Source: Lentisphaeria bacterium (GTDB lineage: Bacteria; Verrucomicrobiota; Lentisphaeria; Victivallales; Victivallaceae). Taken from it: a stretch of DNA of 64,000 nucleotides. Positions 9,373 through 16,234 of this stretch are shown piece by piece. The notes under the pieces were generated by a model. The model did no database searches. It saw nothing but the letters and a program-made list of their open reading frames with translations, and was not told where the DNA came from. The stretch is from assembly GCA_017508135.1 (NCBI GenBank), contig JAFVZN010000019.1, positions 1-64,000 on the forward strand, given 5' to 3'. The stretch's first letter is position 1. Every line of letters starts with the position of its first letter. The position numbers and the translations under genes were made by a program.

Positions 9373-9401
9373 AATATACACGTTGAACCGCAGATTTTCA
9401 A
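9373..9401 (-). promoter_or_regulatory. Sigma-70-like promoter for hydG-uvrB
   Basis: On the minus strand, TTGAAA (9401-9396), 17-bp spacer, TATATT (9378-9373), about 75 bases before the hydG start. Confidence 0.65.
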
Positions 9402-9480
9402 GCGTATTTGCATATAAAAACGGTCGCTGTTCCGCCAACAGGATGAGAGGGGAGACGGCTTGTCCCCCACTCCACAAAAA

Positions 9481-9768
9481 AACCGCTGTCAGTCGGAATT
9501 AACCGCGACAGCGATTACCACACGCCTGTCGGGCGTTAAGCCCGACGAAAGGCGCAAACTCCAGCGGTGTTGTGACCGTAAAAACCGCTGTCAGTCGGAA
9601 TTGACCGCGACAGCGGTCACCACACGCCTGTCGGGCGTTAAGCCCGACGAAAGGCGCAAACTCCAGCGGTGTTGTGGCCGTAAAAACCGCTGTCAGTCGG
9701 AATTAACCGCGACAGCGGTCACCACACGCCTGTCGGGCGTTAAGCCCGACGAAAGGCGCAAACTCCAG
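9481..9768. repeat. Three tandem 102-bp repeats, each with two hairpins
   Basis: Units start at 9481, 9583 and 9685; the third is incomplete. Units differ at only a few positions. Each contains ACCGCTGTC...GACAGCGGT (one pair lost in the first copy) and a perfect hairpin GTCGGGC-gttaa-GCCCGAC. They lie 3' of the rubredoxin operon and 5' of the hydG promoter. Confidence 0.9.
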
Positions 9769-9775
9769 AGGGTAA

Positions 9776-9895
9776 GGCGCATTATCGCGCCGCTATCCGC
9801 GGGTTTTGTCAAGGCGGTGGCGAAGGAGTGGACTTTGGTCCTCGACTGAGCCAACGTCCGCAGACAAGGCGCGCGGGAGCAAGCGAGAATGCGCC
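9776..9895 (-). repeat. Hairpin element copy D
   Basis: On the minus strand, 11 bases after the rubredoxin stop. Outer arms GGCGCATT/AATGCGCC pair over 8 bp, TTGTC/GACAA and TGGC/GCCA form inner helices, and the apex is CAGTCGAG-GAC-caaa-GTC-CACTCCTTC. The core matches copies A, B and C. Confidence 0.75.
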
Positions 9896-9905
9896 GCGTT
9901 TTTCT

Positions 9906-10064
9906 TCACTCAGCAGAGAAGCTGTCCTTAGGCGCGCCGCATTCGGGGCAGACCCAATCTTCGGGGATATCTTTGAAAGCAGTTCCGGGAGCGATACCGT
10001 TATCGGGATCGCCTTTTTCCGGATCGTAAACATAACCGCAGACGTCACAAATGTACTTTTCCAT
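9906..10064 (-). CDS. Rubredoxin
   Basis: A 52-residue one-iron electron carrier with [17 protein letters not shown] at the N-terminus and [13 protein letters not shown] at the C-terminus. The two CxxC(G) motifs (C6, C9, C39, C42) give the Fe(Cys)4 site. AGGAG lies about 10 bases before the ATG. It closes the operon fur, superoxide reductase, flavodiiron protein, and is the expected electron donor to both enzymes. Confidence 0.97.
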   Translation of the reverse strand: MEKYICDVCGYVYDPEKGDPDNGIAPGTAFKDIPEDWVCPECGAPKDSFSAE

Positions 10065-10084
10065 AATAATTTTCTCCTTTTAAG

Positions 10085-11287
10085 TTATTTTGCGCACTTT
10101 GCACAAAGTTGTTCTGCCAATTGGTAGCCGGCATCGAATGCACGTTTCATTTCTTCATCCGAAGGACGGTATTTTACCTGCAAAAAGGGCAGGGGCTGTT
10201 CAAATTTCATCAGATTGATCTGCTCTGAAATCTGTTTTGCGCCTTCGCCGCTCCAACCGCAGGAACCGAAGGCAAAACCGGTTTTGTTCAACGGCTTGAG
10301 GCCGCGGACGTAGGTGAGGGTGTCCATCATCGCCGGGAAGACGTTGTTGTTCATTGTCGGCGCGCCGAAAGCGATCAAACCGGCATTCGCAACTTCCGTC
10401 ATCACTTCACTGCGGTCACTCACGGCAAGGTCGAGCATCTTGACCTCCATCCCCTGCGCGCGCACACCATCGGCAAAGGCGCGTGCCAGCATCTCGGTCG
10501 CGTGCCACATGGTCGCGTAAACGACGACTGCGCGGGGAACCGGTGCCTGCGTGGCAACTTCGTGATAGAGTGCGAGAACTTTGTCAAAATCCTTGCGGAT
10601 CAACGGACCGTGATCCGGGGCGACGATTTTGATATCCAAGTTGAGTTTCGGCAGCGATTCCAGAAGAGCAAGAACTTTGCCGCTCTGGACATTGATGATG
10701 TTGCAGAAATATTTTCTTGCCTCATAGTCAAGAATATCGGCAGGGTATTCATCCGCCCAGAGCTTGCTTCCGGCAAGGTGCATGCCGAAGGCATCCTGAG
10801 AAAAAAGTACGCCGTCACGGTCATAGAAACTTACCATACTGTCCGGCCAGTGCAGCATCCGGGTTTCGACAAAAGTCACCGTTCCTTTGCCCAGCGAAAT
10901 CGAACTTCCGTCCGGAACGACATCGGCATCGATATCATAGTATGGCTTCAATGTTTTGGCTCCGAAAGAGGAGGCGAAGAGCTTCTCCGGTTTGATGGCG
11001 GCGATCGCTTCCGGGAGTGAGCCGGAGTGGTCGGGTTCGGCGTGGTTGGAGATGATATAGTCGATCTTTTCCGGGGGAATGACCGAAGATATACGCGCCA
11101 GCATTTCGGATGCGAACTCTTTTTTTACCGTATCGACAAGAGTGATCTTTTCGTCAATTATCAGAAATGCGTTATAGGTCGTGCCGCGCTGGGTTTTGTA
11201 ACCGTGGAAATCCCGGACGTGCCAGTCGACGGCACCGACCCAGTAGACATTTTCAGAGATTTTTTCTGCGTTGAAATAGCTGTTCAT
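10085..11287 (-). CDS. Flavodiiron protein (A-type flavoprotein, O2/NO reductase)
   Basis: A 400-residue cytosolic enzyme that reduces O2 to water (or NO to N2O) with electrons from rubredoxin. The metallo-beta-lactamase-like half carries the diiron ligands HAEPDH (H82, E84, D86, H87), then LHWPDS, SQDAFG and PDHGPL. The C-terminal flavodoxin half starts near residue 255 (AVVVYATMWHATEMLA) and binds FMN. ATG at 11287 follows the superoxide reductase stop by one base; the open frame extends upstream through that gene's 3' end and is not used. Relatives: FprA/ROO. Confidence 0.96.
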   Translation of the reverse strand: MNSYFNAEKISENVYWVGAVDWHVRDFHGYKTQRGTTYNAFLIIDEKITLVDTVKKEFASEMLARISSVIPPEKIDYIISNHAEPDHSGSLPEAIAAIKPEKLFASSFGAKTLKPYYDIDADVVPDGSSISLGKGTVTFVETRMLHWPDSMVSFYDRDGVLFSQDAFGMHLAGSKLWADEYPADILDYEARKYFCNIINVQSGKVLALLESLPKLNLDIKIVAPDHGPLIRKDFDKVLALYHEVATQAPVPRAVVVYATMWHATEMLARAFADGVRAQGMEVKMLDLAVSDRSEVMTEVANAGLIAFGAPTMNNNVFPAMMDTLTYVRGLKPLNKTGFAFGSCGWSGEGAKQISEQINLMKFEQPLPFLQVKYRPSDEEMKRAFDAGYQLAEQLCAKCAK

Positions 11288-11288
11288 C

Positions 11289-11678
11289 TTAGCGGTCCAT
11301 CCATATTCCATGCAAGTTGCAGCTGATACGCGCGCGGAGTTCCGGCGAGTAGGGAACTTCAAAGAGAACTTCCGGCTTCACATCGGGAGTCAATTCCATG
11401 CGGACACTCTGACCGTTGGGGAGGATGAGTTCGACCCATTCGATAAAGTGTTCAGCGGTCGCCGGATGGGGAACGCTGCCGACTTTGACCACGGTTCCGG
11501 AAGCGTGTGCTTCGATAACGGGAACGTGTTTCTCTTTTGCCGCATCGACGGTGTTCGGTTTTTGCAGTTCCATCGGGATGCCGCAGCAGAGCGGAGCTTT
11601 TACACTCTCTGCCCCTGTGGCAGTCACCATCATCTGCAGTTTGCAGCGCGAGCAACGGTATATTTCCTGATTTTTCAT
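11289..11678 (-). CDS. dfx: Desulfoferrodoxin (2Fe superoxide reductase)
   Basis: A 129-residue enzyme reducing superoxide to peroxide without making O2. The N-terminal desulforedoxin domain has all four iron ligands (C9, C12, C31, C32). The catalytic domain has EKHVP (Glu49, His51), HPAT (His71), HFIEW (His77) and CNLHGIW with the axial Cys and the last His. This is therefore the two-domain, two-iron class. Its ATG overlaps the stop of the fur-family gene by four bases, indicating translational coupling. Confidence 0.97.
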   Translation of the reverse strand: MKNQEIYRCSRCKLQMMVTATGAESVKAPLCCGIPMELQKPNTVDAAKEKHVPVIEAHASGTVVKVGSVPHPATAEHFIEWVELILPNGQSVRMELTPDVKPEVLFEVPYSPELRARISCNLHGIWMDR

Positions 11679-12079
11679 GCTTGTACCTCCTGTTCATTTT
11701 GCGCGGAGCTGCAGTTGTTGCACACTCCGCAAAGTTCTATTCTCAACGTCCGGCATCTCAATGCCGGAAGAAGTTTTTCCATTTCGCCTTGCAATTCGGT
11801 CAGACGGGAATTTTCGACATCGCAGACTCTCCCGCACTCCGGGCAGCGTTGGTGCGGGTGCATGGCAACATTGCCGTCAAAACGGCGGAGTTCGCCGCCG
11901 CAGTCGATCTTCTGCACCAGACCGGCATGGGAAAACTGTTCCAGATTGCGGTAGACGGTCGCCAGACTCAATCGCGGCATCGTTTCGCTGAGCATTGCAT
12001 GAAGTTCTTCGGCGGTAGGGTGTGACTTTACCGAACGCAACACATCCAATATCGCTTCTCTTTGTACGGATCGTTTCAT
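11675..12079 (-). CDS. Fur/PerR-family metalloregulator
   Basis: A 134-residue repressor with a winged helix (SHPTAEELHAML...LSLATVYRNLEQF), the HPHQRC metal region and two zinc-type cysteine pairs, CPEC and CGVCNNC. First gene of the superoxide-reductase/flavodiiron/rubredoxin operon, so a peroxide-sensing (PerR-like) autoregulator is the likeliest role; Fur-like iron control is the alternative. ATG 12079 is chosen because GGAGG lies five bases upstream. A Fur-like palindrome lies between promoter and start. Confidence 0.93.
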   Translation of the reverse strand: MKRSVQREAILDVLRSVKSHPTAEELHAMLSETMPRLSLATVYRNLEQFSHAGLVQKIDCGGELRRFDGNVAMHPHQRCPECGRVCDVENSRLTELQGEMEKLLPALRCRTLRIELCGVCNNCSSAQNEQEVQA

Positions 12080-12104
12080 AGAGACCTCCATGCAGTATTG
12101 AAAT

Positions 12105-12121
12105 AAAATGATAATCAATCC
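12105..12121. promoter_or_regulatory. Possible Fur/PerR operator
   Basis: AATGATAATCAAT contains the perfect palindrome TGAT-A-ATCA (12109-12117), matching the core of Fur-type boxes. It lies between the -10 hexamer and the regulator's start, as expected for autoregulation. Confidence 0.45.
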
Positions 12122-12128
12122 TACTTAT

Positions 12129-12156
12129 AATATATGAGGTTTGTGTGATTTTTCAA
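12129..12156 (-). promoter_or_regulatory. Promoter of the fur-dfx-flavodiiron-rubredoxin operon
   Basis: Minus strand TTGAAA (12156-12151), 16-bp spacer, TATATT (12134-12129). Confidence 0.6.
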
Positions 12157-12217
12157 GTCCTCGCCATAAAAAATGCAGAAAATTTATGATTGCGGAGGCA
12201 AAAAAACGGTTTGAAGA

Positions 12218-12246
12218 TTGCAATATCGTTTAAAACGGTGTATCTT
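12218..12246 (+). promoter_or_regulatory. Possible promoter of xseB-galE-exonuclease
   Basis: TTGCAA at 12218-12223, 17-bp spacer, TATCTT at 12241-12246, 38 bp before the xseB start. Confidence 0.4.
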
Positions 12247-12284
12247 TTATAGTGTGTTACGGTATGTGTAAAGGAGTAGCGTTT

Positions 12285-12584
12285 ATGAGTGAACAAAGTG
12301 TTGAAAATCTCTCTTTTGAAGCGGCATTGCAGGAGCTGGAACAACTGGTCGGAAAAATGGAATCCGGTGGTCTTTCGCTGGATGAGCTGGTCAAAGGTTT
12401 TGAACGCGGCCGGATATTGACCGGGCATTGCCGTGCCCAACTGGATGCGTTTGAGCGGAAGATCTCCCTGCTTACCCGTGATGACGGGGGAGATGGCACA
12501 TGGAGAGATTTTGATCCGTCGATGCAAAGTGCGCCGGAATCCGCCCGGTCGGCGGCGGTGTACAGCGATGATGTTCCGTTTTGA
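12285..12584 (+). CDS. xseB: Exodeoxyribonuclease VII small subunit
   Basis: A 99-residue protein with the family core SFEAALQELEQLVGKMESG, LSLDELVKGFERG and a second helix ending QLDAFERKI. The conserved part is about 70 residues; the Ser/Ala/Asp-rich C-terminal tail is an extension. With XseA (not in the window) it degrades single-stranded DNA. ATG 12285 follows AAGGAG by 8 bases. First gene of a probable operon with galE and an exonuclease. Confidence 0.93.
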   Translation: MSEQSVENLSFEAALQELEQLVGKMESGGLSLDELVKGFERGRILTGHCRAQLDAFERKISLLTRDDGGDGTWRDFDPSMQSAPESARSAAVYSDDVPF

Positions 12585-12610
12585 TTGGTTGAATATTCCG
12601 GAGTTTGAAT

Positions 12611-13585
12611 ATGAAGAAAATACTTGTTGCCGGCGGAGCCGGTTATATCGGCAGTGCGTGTGCCGAGTATCTGCTTGACCACGATTATGAAGTTGTTGTT
12701 TTTGATGCACTTTTTACCGGACACCGGGATGCGGTCGACCCGCGTGCGCGGTTCATCAAAGGCGATCTCGCGGAACGGGATGAGCTTATTGCCTTGTGCA
12801 AAAAAGAAAAATTTGATGCCGTGATGCACTTTGCCGCGTTTTCGCTGGTGGGGGAATCCATGCAGAATCCCTCCAAATATTTCCGCAACAACCTTGCCAG
12901 TGCCATGAATCTTGCCGATGCCGCAGTCGAAAGCGGCGTGCAGTCGTTTGTCTTTTCCAGCACGGCGGCGACCTTCGGTATTCCCGATGAGATGCCGATA
13001 TCGGAACGGGCATCGCAGATCCCCATCAATCCGTATGGCGAATCCAAACTCTGCTTTGAGAAAGTTCTCCACTGGTACAGCGAAATACACGGATTGAAAT
13101 ACGCCGCACTCCGCTACTTCAACGCCGCCGGAGCAACGGCACTTCACGGTGAAGATCACCGCCCGGAGAGCCACTTGATCCCGCTGGTGCTGCAAACGGT
13201 GCGCGGTAAAAGAGAAAAGTTTATGTTGTTCGGTGACGATTACGATACGCCTGACGGCAGCTGTATCCGGGATTATATCCATATCCTTGACTTGGCGCAG
13301 GCGCACGAAAAAGCACTTTATGCCAAAGAAAGCGGACACTATAATCTTGGTACCGGCAACGGACTTTCGGTCTTTGAGATCGTGCGCGCCGCAGAAGCTG
13401 TTACCGGGAAACGGGTCAATCTGGAAGTCGCGCCCCGCCGTCCGGGGGATCCGCCGCGGTTGATCGCGTGCAGTGACCGCGCGCGCAAAGAATTGGGATG
13501 GCAGCCGCGATTTGAAAATGCTGAAAGCATTATCGAATCGGCGTGGAAGTGGCAGCAGCTTTTTCCTGACGGTTACGCAGAGTAA
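12611..13585 (+). CDS. galE: UDP-glucose 4-epimerase
   Basis: A 324-residue short-chain dehydrogenase-type enzyme interconverting UDP-glucose and UDP-galactose. It has the NAD-binding GGAGYIG (residues 8-14), MHFAAFSLVGES, FSSTAATFG with the catalytic Ser/Thr region, and the YGESK catalytic Tyr-Lys. LRYFNAAGA and IRDYIHILDLAQAH are typical of GalE. I use ATG 12611 rather than a TTG two codons upstream. It provides Leloir-pathway entry for galactose and precursors for surface glycans. Confidence 0.96.
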   Translation: MKKILVAGGAGYIGSACAEYLLDHDYEVVVFDALFTGHRDAVDPRARFIKGDLAERDELIALCKKEKFDAVMHFAAFSLVGESMQNPSKYFRNNLASAMNLADAAVESGVQSFVFSSTAATFGIPDEMPISERASQIPINPYGESKLCFEKVLHWYSEIHGLKYAALRYFNAAGATALHGEDHRPESHLIPLVLQTVRGKREKFMLFGDDYDTPDGSCIRDYIHILDLAQAHEKALYAKESGHYNLGTGNGLSVFEIVRAAEAVTGKRVNLEVAPRRPGDPPRLIACSDRARKELGWQPRFENAESIIESAWKWQQLFPDGYAE

Positions 13586-13609
13586 ACTTATTCCGGGGAG
13601 AAAACATAT

Positions 13610-14158
13610 ATGCAGTGGTTTGAATTGGGGCCGTTTACCGTGTTCGACGTGGAAACTACCGGCATGAGCCCGGTCAATGACCGTATCGTGCAGATCGCCG
13701 CCGTCCGCATCGACCGGGACGGGGAGATCTCCCGTTGGCAGTCATTTGTCAATCCGGGACGGAAGATACCATCCGGCGTGGTCGCGGTGCATCACATCAC
13801 TGATGAAATCGTCCGGGATGCGCCGGTTTTCGCCCGGGTCGGGCATGAGTTTCTCGACTTTGCCAAAAATTCCACACTGGTAGCGCACAATGCCAGATTT
13901 GATCTCGGTTTTCTTCAGGAGAGCCTCAACCGCACCGGATTGCCGTTGTGGAAAGGGAAAACGCTCGACACTCTGCGGCTGATAAAGACCACTCATCCGC
14001 ACTTGCCGTCATATAAACTGCAAAGTTTGCGGGCGATATTCCAGCTGGATTCTGCGGACGACATGCAGGCACACCGCGCCGATGCGGATATAGAGTGGAC
14101 ATTGCAGATCCTCGGTATTGCCTTGAAAGCTGCGATGCAGGTTACTGCTGACCACTGA
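13610..14158 (+). CDS. DnaQ-like 3'-5' exonuclease (DEDDh)
   Basis: A 182-residue single-domain exonuclease with FDVETTG (motif I, metal-binding D and E), LVAHNARFDLGFL (motif II) and HRADAD (motif III, H and D). It has no polymerase or helicase fusion, so it resembles stand-alone DNA polymerase III epsilon-like proteins. Whether it proofreads or acts in repair cannot be told; the xseB neighbour mildly favours DNA metabolism. GGGGAG precedes the ATG. Confidence 0.92.
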   Translation: MQWFELGPFTVFDVETTGMSPVNDRIVQIAAVRIDRDGEISRWQSFVNPGRKIPSGVVAVHHITDEIVRDAPVFARVGHEFLDFAKNSTLVAHNARFDLGFLQESLNRTGLPLWKGKTLDTLRLIKTTHPHLPSYKLQSLRAIFQLDSADDMQAHRADADIEWTLQILGIALKAAMQVTADH

Positions 14159-14610
14159 AAATCTCCCTGCGGCGGCGCATTGCGGGCTTTTTTTGTGCCT
14201 TGCGTCGCTCGCCGCTCGCGCCGCAGTTTTGATTTCACAGGAAATGAGACAAAAACAAAAAGAAAGCAGGTGTTTATGCTCAGCGGCAACACGACGTACA
14301 ATAAGCCCGAAGATGGACCCAATAAACATAATTGTTCCGAGACAAACCTGCTTTCTGGTGCATAACATAATATCTTGAGGTGAAAAAGTCAAGTTCTCTC
14401 TGCGAAAATCCCGTAATTTTTTTACAGCTGTCCCATAAAAAGCAAACCTTCGGCGGACTCTACTCCAAAAAATCTCCCTGCGGCGGCGGAGAGCCGCCTC
14501 GCCGCTCGTGCTTCGCATTCGACGGTTGCAGTCGATTTTCCGGAGACCACGCCCTCCGTCATTCCGGGCGGCTTACGCCGTCCTCATAACTGCGGGTAAG
14601 GTAGTTTTAA
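14159..14610. other. Non-coding gap with degenerate hairpin-element pieces
   Basis: At 14168-14226 CTGCGGCG...CGCCGCAG closes a truncated element, with the flank AGTTTTGATTTCACAGGAAATGAGAC reading like the reverse complement of the 5' flank of copies A and B. ATCTCCCTGCGGCGGCG recurs at about 14472. The rest up to copy C is unassigned and I see no credible gene. Confidence 0.5.
14252..14400 (-). ncRNA. Candidate small RNA of about 100 nt
   Basis: On the minus strand a promoter-like TTGACT-17-TATGTT (about 14392-14364) precedes AGAAAGCAGGT at 14356. Its perfect 11-bp complement ends at 14261 and runs directly into TTTTGTTTTTG. The arrangement is that of a short transcript whose closing stem doubles as a terminator. 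An embedded short frame (MFIGSIFGLIVRRVAAEHK) lacks a good ribosome site. No known RNA family was recognised. Confidence 0.35.
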
Positions 14611-14713
14611 AGCAGTACACCTTGGCGGCAAGTCTGCGGACTCCGGCAAAGTCGAGTACCGGCGTTCACTCCTTTGCCGTCGCCAATTTTGGAACATTAT
14701 CTCTTTGTGCTGC
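14611..14713 (+). repeat. Hairpin element copy C
   Basis: AGCAG/CTGCT, TTGGCG/CGCCAA and CGGCAAAG/CTTTGCCG nest around AGTCGAG-TAC-cggc-GTT-CACTCCTT. It lies in the gap between the exonuclease gene and the convergent CBM9-like gene and ends at the stop of the latter. Confidence 0.65.
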
Positions 14714-15430
14714 TCAGTGTGCGTCGGGGAATACCAGAAGTCCGAAGCGCGCTGAGTCATAGGTTTCACGCAGCGTTTGCGGGAAGGTACTCAACTCTCT
14801 CACGGCGAGAAAACGGCCGTAATTGTTGCGGACGACCAGCATCGTCCAGTTTTCACTGCCGGTGAACTGCAAACCGAAACGGCGCAGCATCGACAGCGGT
14901 ATCGTTGTCCGGACGCTCCATGAACGGTCGATGTCATCGTTTTTATTGACGGTTCCGTCAACTTTTATCTCATGCTTCACCGCCAGTTTCTCTGCCAGTT
15001 CCGGAAAGAGTGCACCGGGACCCGGATACAAAAATCCGTTGGCAATGCCGCTCGCCGTGACGTTGAACTCCCACAGCGCAGTGTGTTTGTCCGATTTGAG
15101 TATGATCTGCACGGTATCGGAAACATTGTACAACTTCGGCATGGCAGGCGAGGGGGCTTCACAGATGATATCCTTGTCGATAAGGAAGGTTTCCACATAG
15201 AAGTTTTCTTTGTCCATATAGCATCTGAATGCGGCTTTCTCGCGGGGCAGGCGGTTGAATTCATGTATCCATTCCACCTTGACCCGGAGTAGATTTCCGC
15301 ACAGCGGGGAACAGTTTTTGTTACACTTTTTATTTACCGGCAGGATCGGTATCTCCTGCCGTACCAATTCTGCACCGGAAGCTGAGATGATGGCACCGAG
15401 TGCGATAAAAAAGATGAGAAGCTGTTTCAT
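14714..15430 (-). CDS. Secreted CBM9-like carbohydrate-binding protein (b)
   Basis: A 238-residue protein with a signal peptide (MKQLLIFFIALGAIISASGA) and a domain typical of CBM9/DOMON-like modules: AAFRCYMDKENFYVETFLID, VSDTVQIILKSD, ALWEFNVTASG, RSWSVRTTIPLSMLRRFG and WTMLVVRNNYGR. No catalytic domain. It starts three bases after its paralogue's stop. An extracytoplasmic sugar-binding role is inferred from family resemblance. Confidence 0.75.
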   Translation of the reverse strand: MKQLLIFFIALGAIISASGAELVRQEIPILPVNKKCNKNCSPLCGNLLRVKVEWIHEFNRLPREKAAFRCYMDKENFYVETFLIDKDIICEAPSPAMPKLYNVSDTVQIILKSDKHTALWEFNVTASGIANGFLYPGPGALFPELAEKLAVKHEIKVDGTVNKNDDIDRSWSVRTTIPLSMLRRFGLQFTGSENWTMLVVRNNYGRFLAVRELSTFPQTLRETYDSARFGLLVFPDAH

Positions 15431-15433
15431 GAT

Positions 15434-16219
15434 TTATTTTTTCTCCGTATCAAGGTTGATGAATTTTATTGCTGCATAATATTCTGTTGAGTGGAATCCC
15501 CGGGTGCATTGGGGGTAACTGGATTGTTCCCGGAAAGGAAGATAACGGGAGAAGTTGTACCTCGCGGTCATGATGGTCCACTTGTTGCCGAAACCGAAGC
15601 GGGTACCGAATTTCTCCAGTTCTGTCCGGGGAATGGCGATCAGACCGATCCACGATTTATCCCGGTCAGTCTGATTGTTCAGTGTGCCGTTGATTTTGGC
15701 ATCGACCTGCAGTTTTACGGAGATTTTGTCGTAATTGGACGGCAGACCGTGCGTACCTCTTGCCGGAAAGAAGTAGGTGGTGAAAAATTTGTTCGGCGTA
15801 CTGTAGAACTCCCAGTAATAGGTCCCTTTTTCCGGTTTGATGAAAACTTCCAGCACGTCACCTTCCATATAAAAGTGTCCCTGATTTTTGTGGGCGATGG
15901 TCACCACATCGCTGTCTTGCATCTCTGCCCGGACAAAGAGGGAATCATCGTTGAACATATACTTTACCTTTGTTGTTTCAGTCGCCCGCACGTCGATAAG
16001 GGTGATGTCGGTCACATAGCGCATCAGCGAATATGAGGGCAGCTTATCCCAGAGCGGGGAGTTCAATGCGTTCTCAAAGGTCAGTGTTTTGGAGTAACCG
16101 ACTGTCACGGTCGGGCGGTAGGTTTCCGGCGGCATATCCGGAACTTGTACCACCGGGAGCGCGGAGAGTGCCTGCGCTATGCCGACGGTCACTGCCCATA
16201 CGGAAAGAAATTTTTTCAT
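15434..16219 (-). CDS. Secreted CBM9-like carbohydrate-binding protein (a)
   Basis: A 261-residue paralogue of the following gene, with a signal peptide (MKKFLSVWAVTVGIAQALSA). Its segments run in the same order: VKYMFNDDSLFVRAEMQDSD, MEGDVLEVFIKPEKG, YYWEFYSTPNKFF, KSWIGLIAIPRTELEKFG, WTIMTARYNFSRYL. Identity to the neighbour is low, so the duplication is old. It starts 15 bases after yifB ends and may be read from the rsmD promoter. Confidence 0.75.
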   Translation of the reverse strand: MKKFLSVWAVTVGIAQALSALPVVQVPDMPPETYRPTVTVGYSKTLTFENALNSPLWDKLPSYSLMRYVTDITLIDVRATETTKVKYMFNDDSLFVRAEMQDSDVVTIAHKNQGHFYMEGDVLEVFIKPEKGTYYWEFYSTPNKFFTTYFFPARGTHGLPSNYDKISVKLQVDAKINGTLNNQTDRDKSWIGLIAIPRTELEKFGTRFGFGNKWTIMTARYNFSRYLPFREQSSYPQCTRGFHSTEYYAAIKFINLDTEKK

Positions 16220-16234
16220 TTGTGTATCCCTGCT

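Larger units (their letters stand above)
9402..9905. other. Non-coding gap of about 500 bp filled with structured repeats
   Basis: Between the hydG promoter and the rubredoxin stop lie three tandem 102-bp repeats and copy D of the hairpin element. A frame stays open through the tandem repeats only because 102 is a multiple of three. I see no protein gene. Confidence 0.7.

Noticed and set aside
9460-9849. 129-codon frame through the 102-bp repeats
   Set aside because: The frame is open only because the repeat length is a multiple of three; the sequence is explained by hairpins, and there is no start context.
14009-14518. 169-codon minus-strand frame in the exonuclease-CBM9 gap
   Set aside because: It runs through repeat fragments and the antisense 3' end of the exonuclease gene; only a short inner peptide is even conceivable and it lacks a ribosome site.
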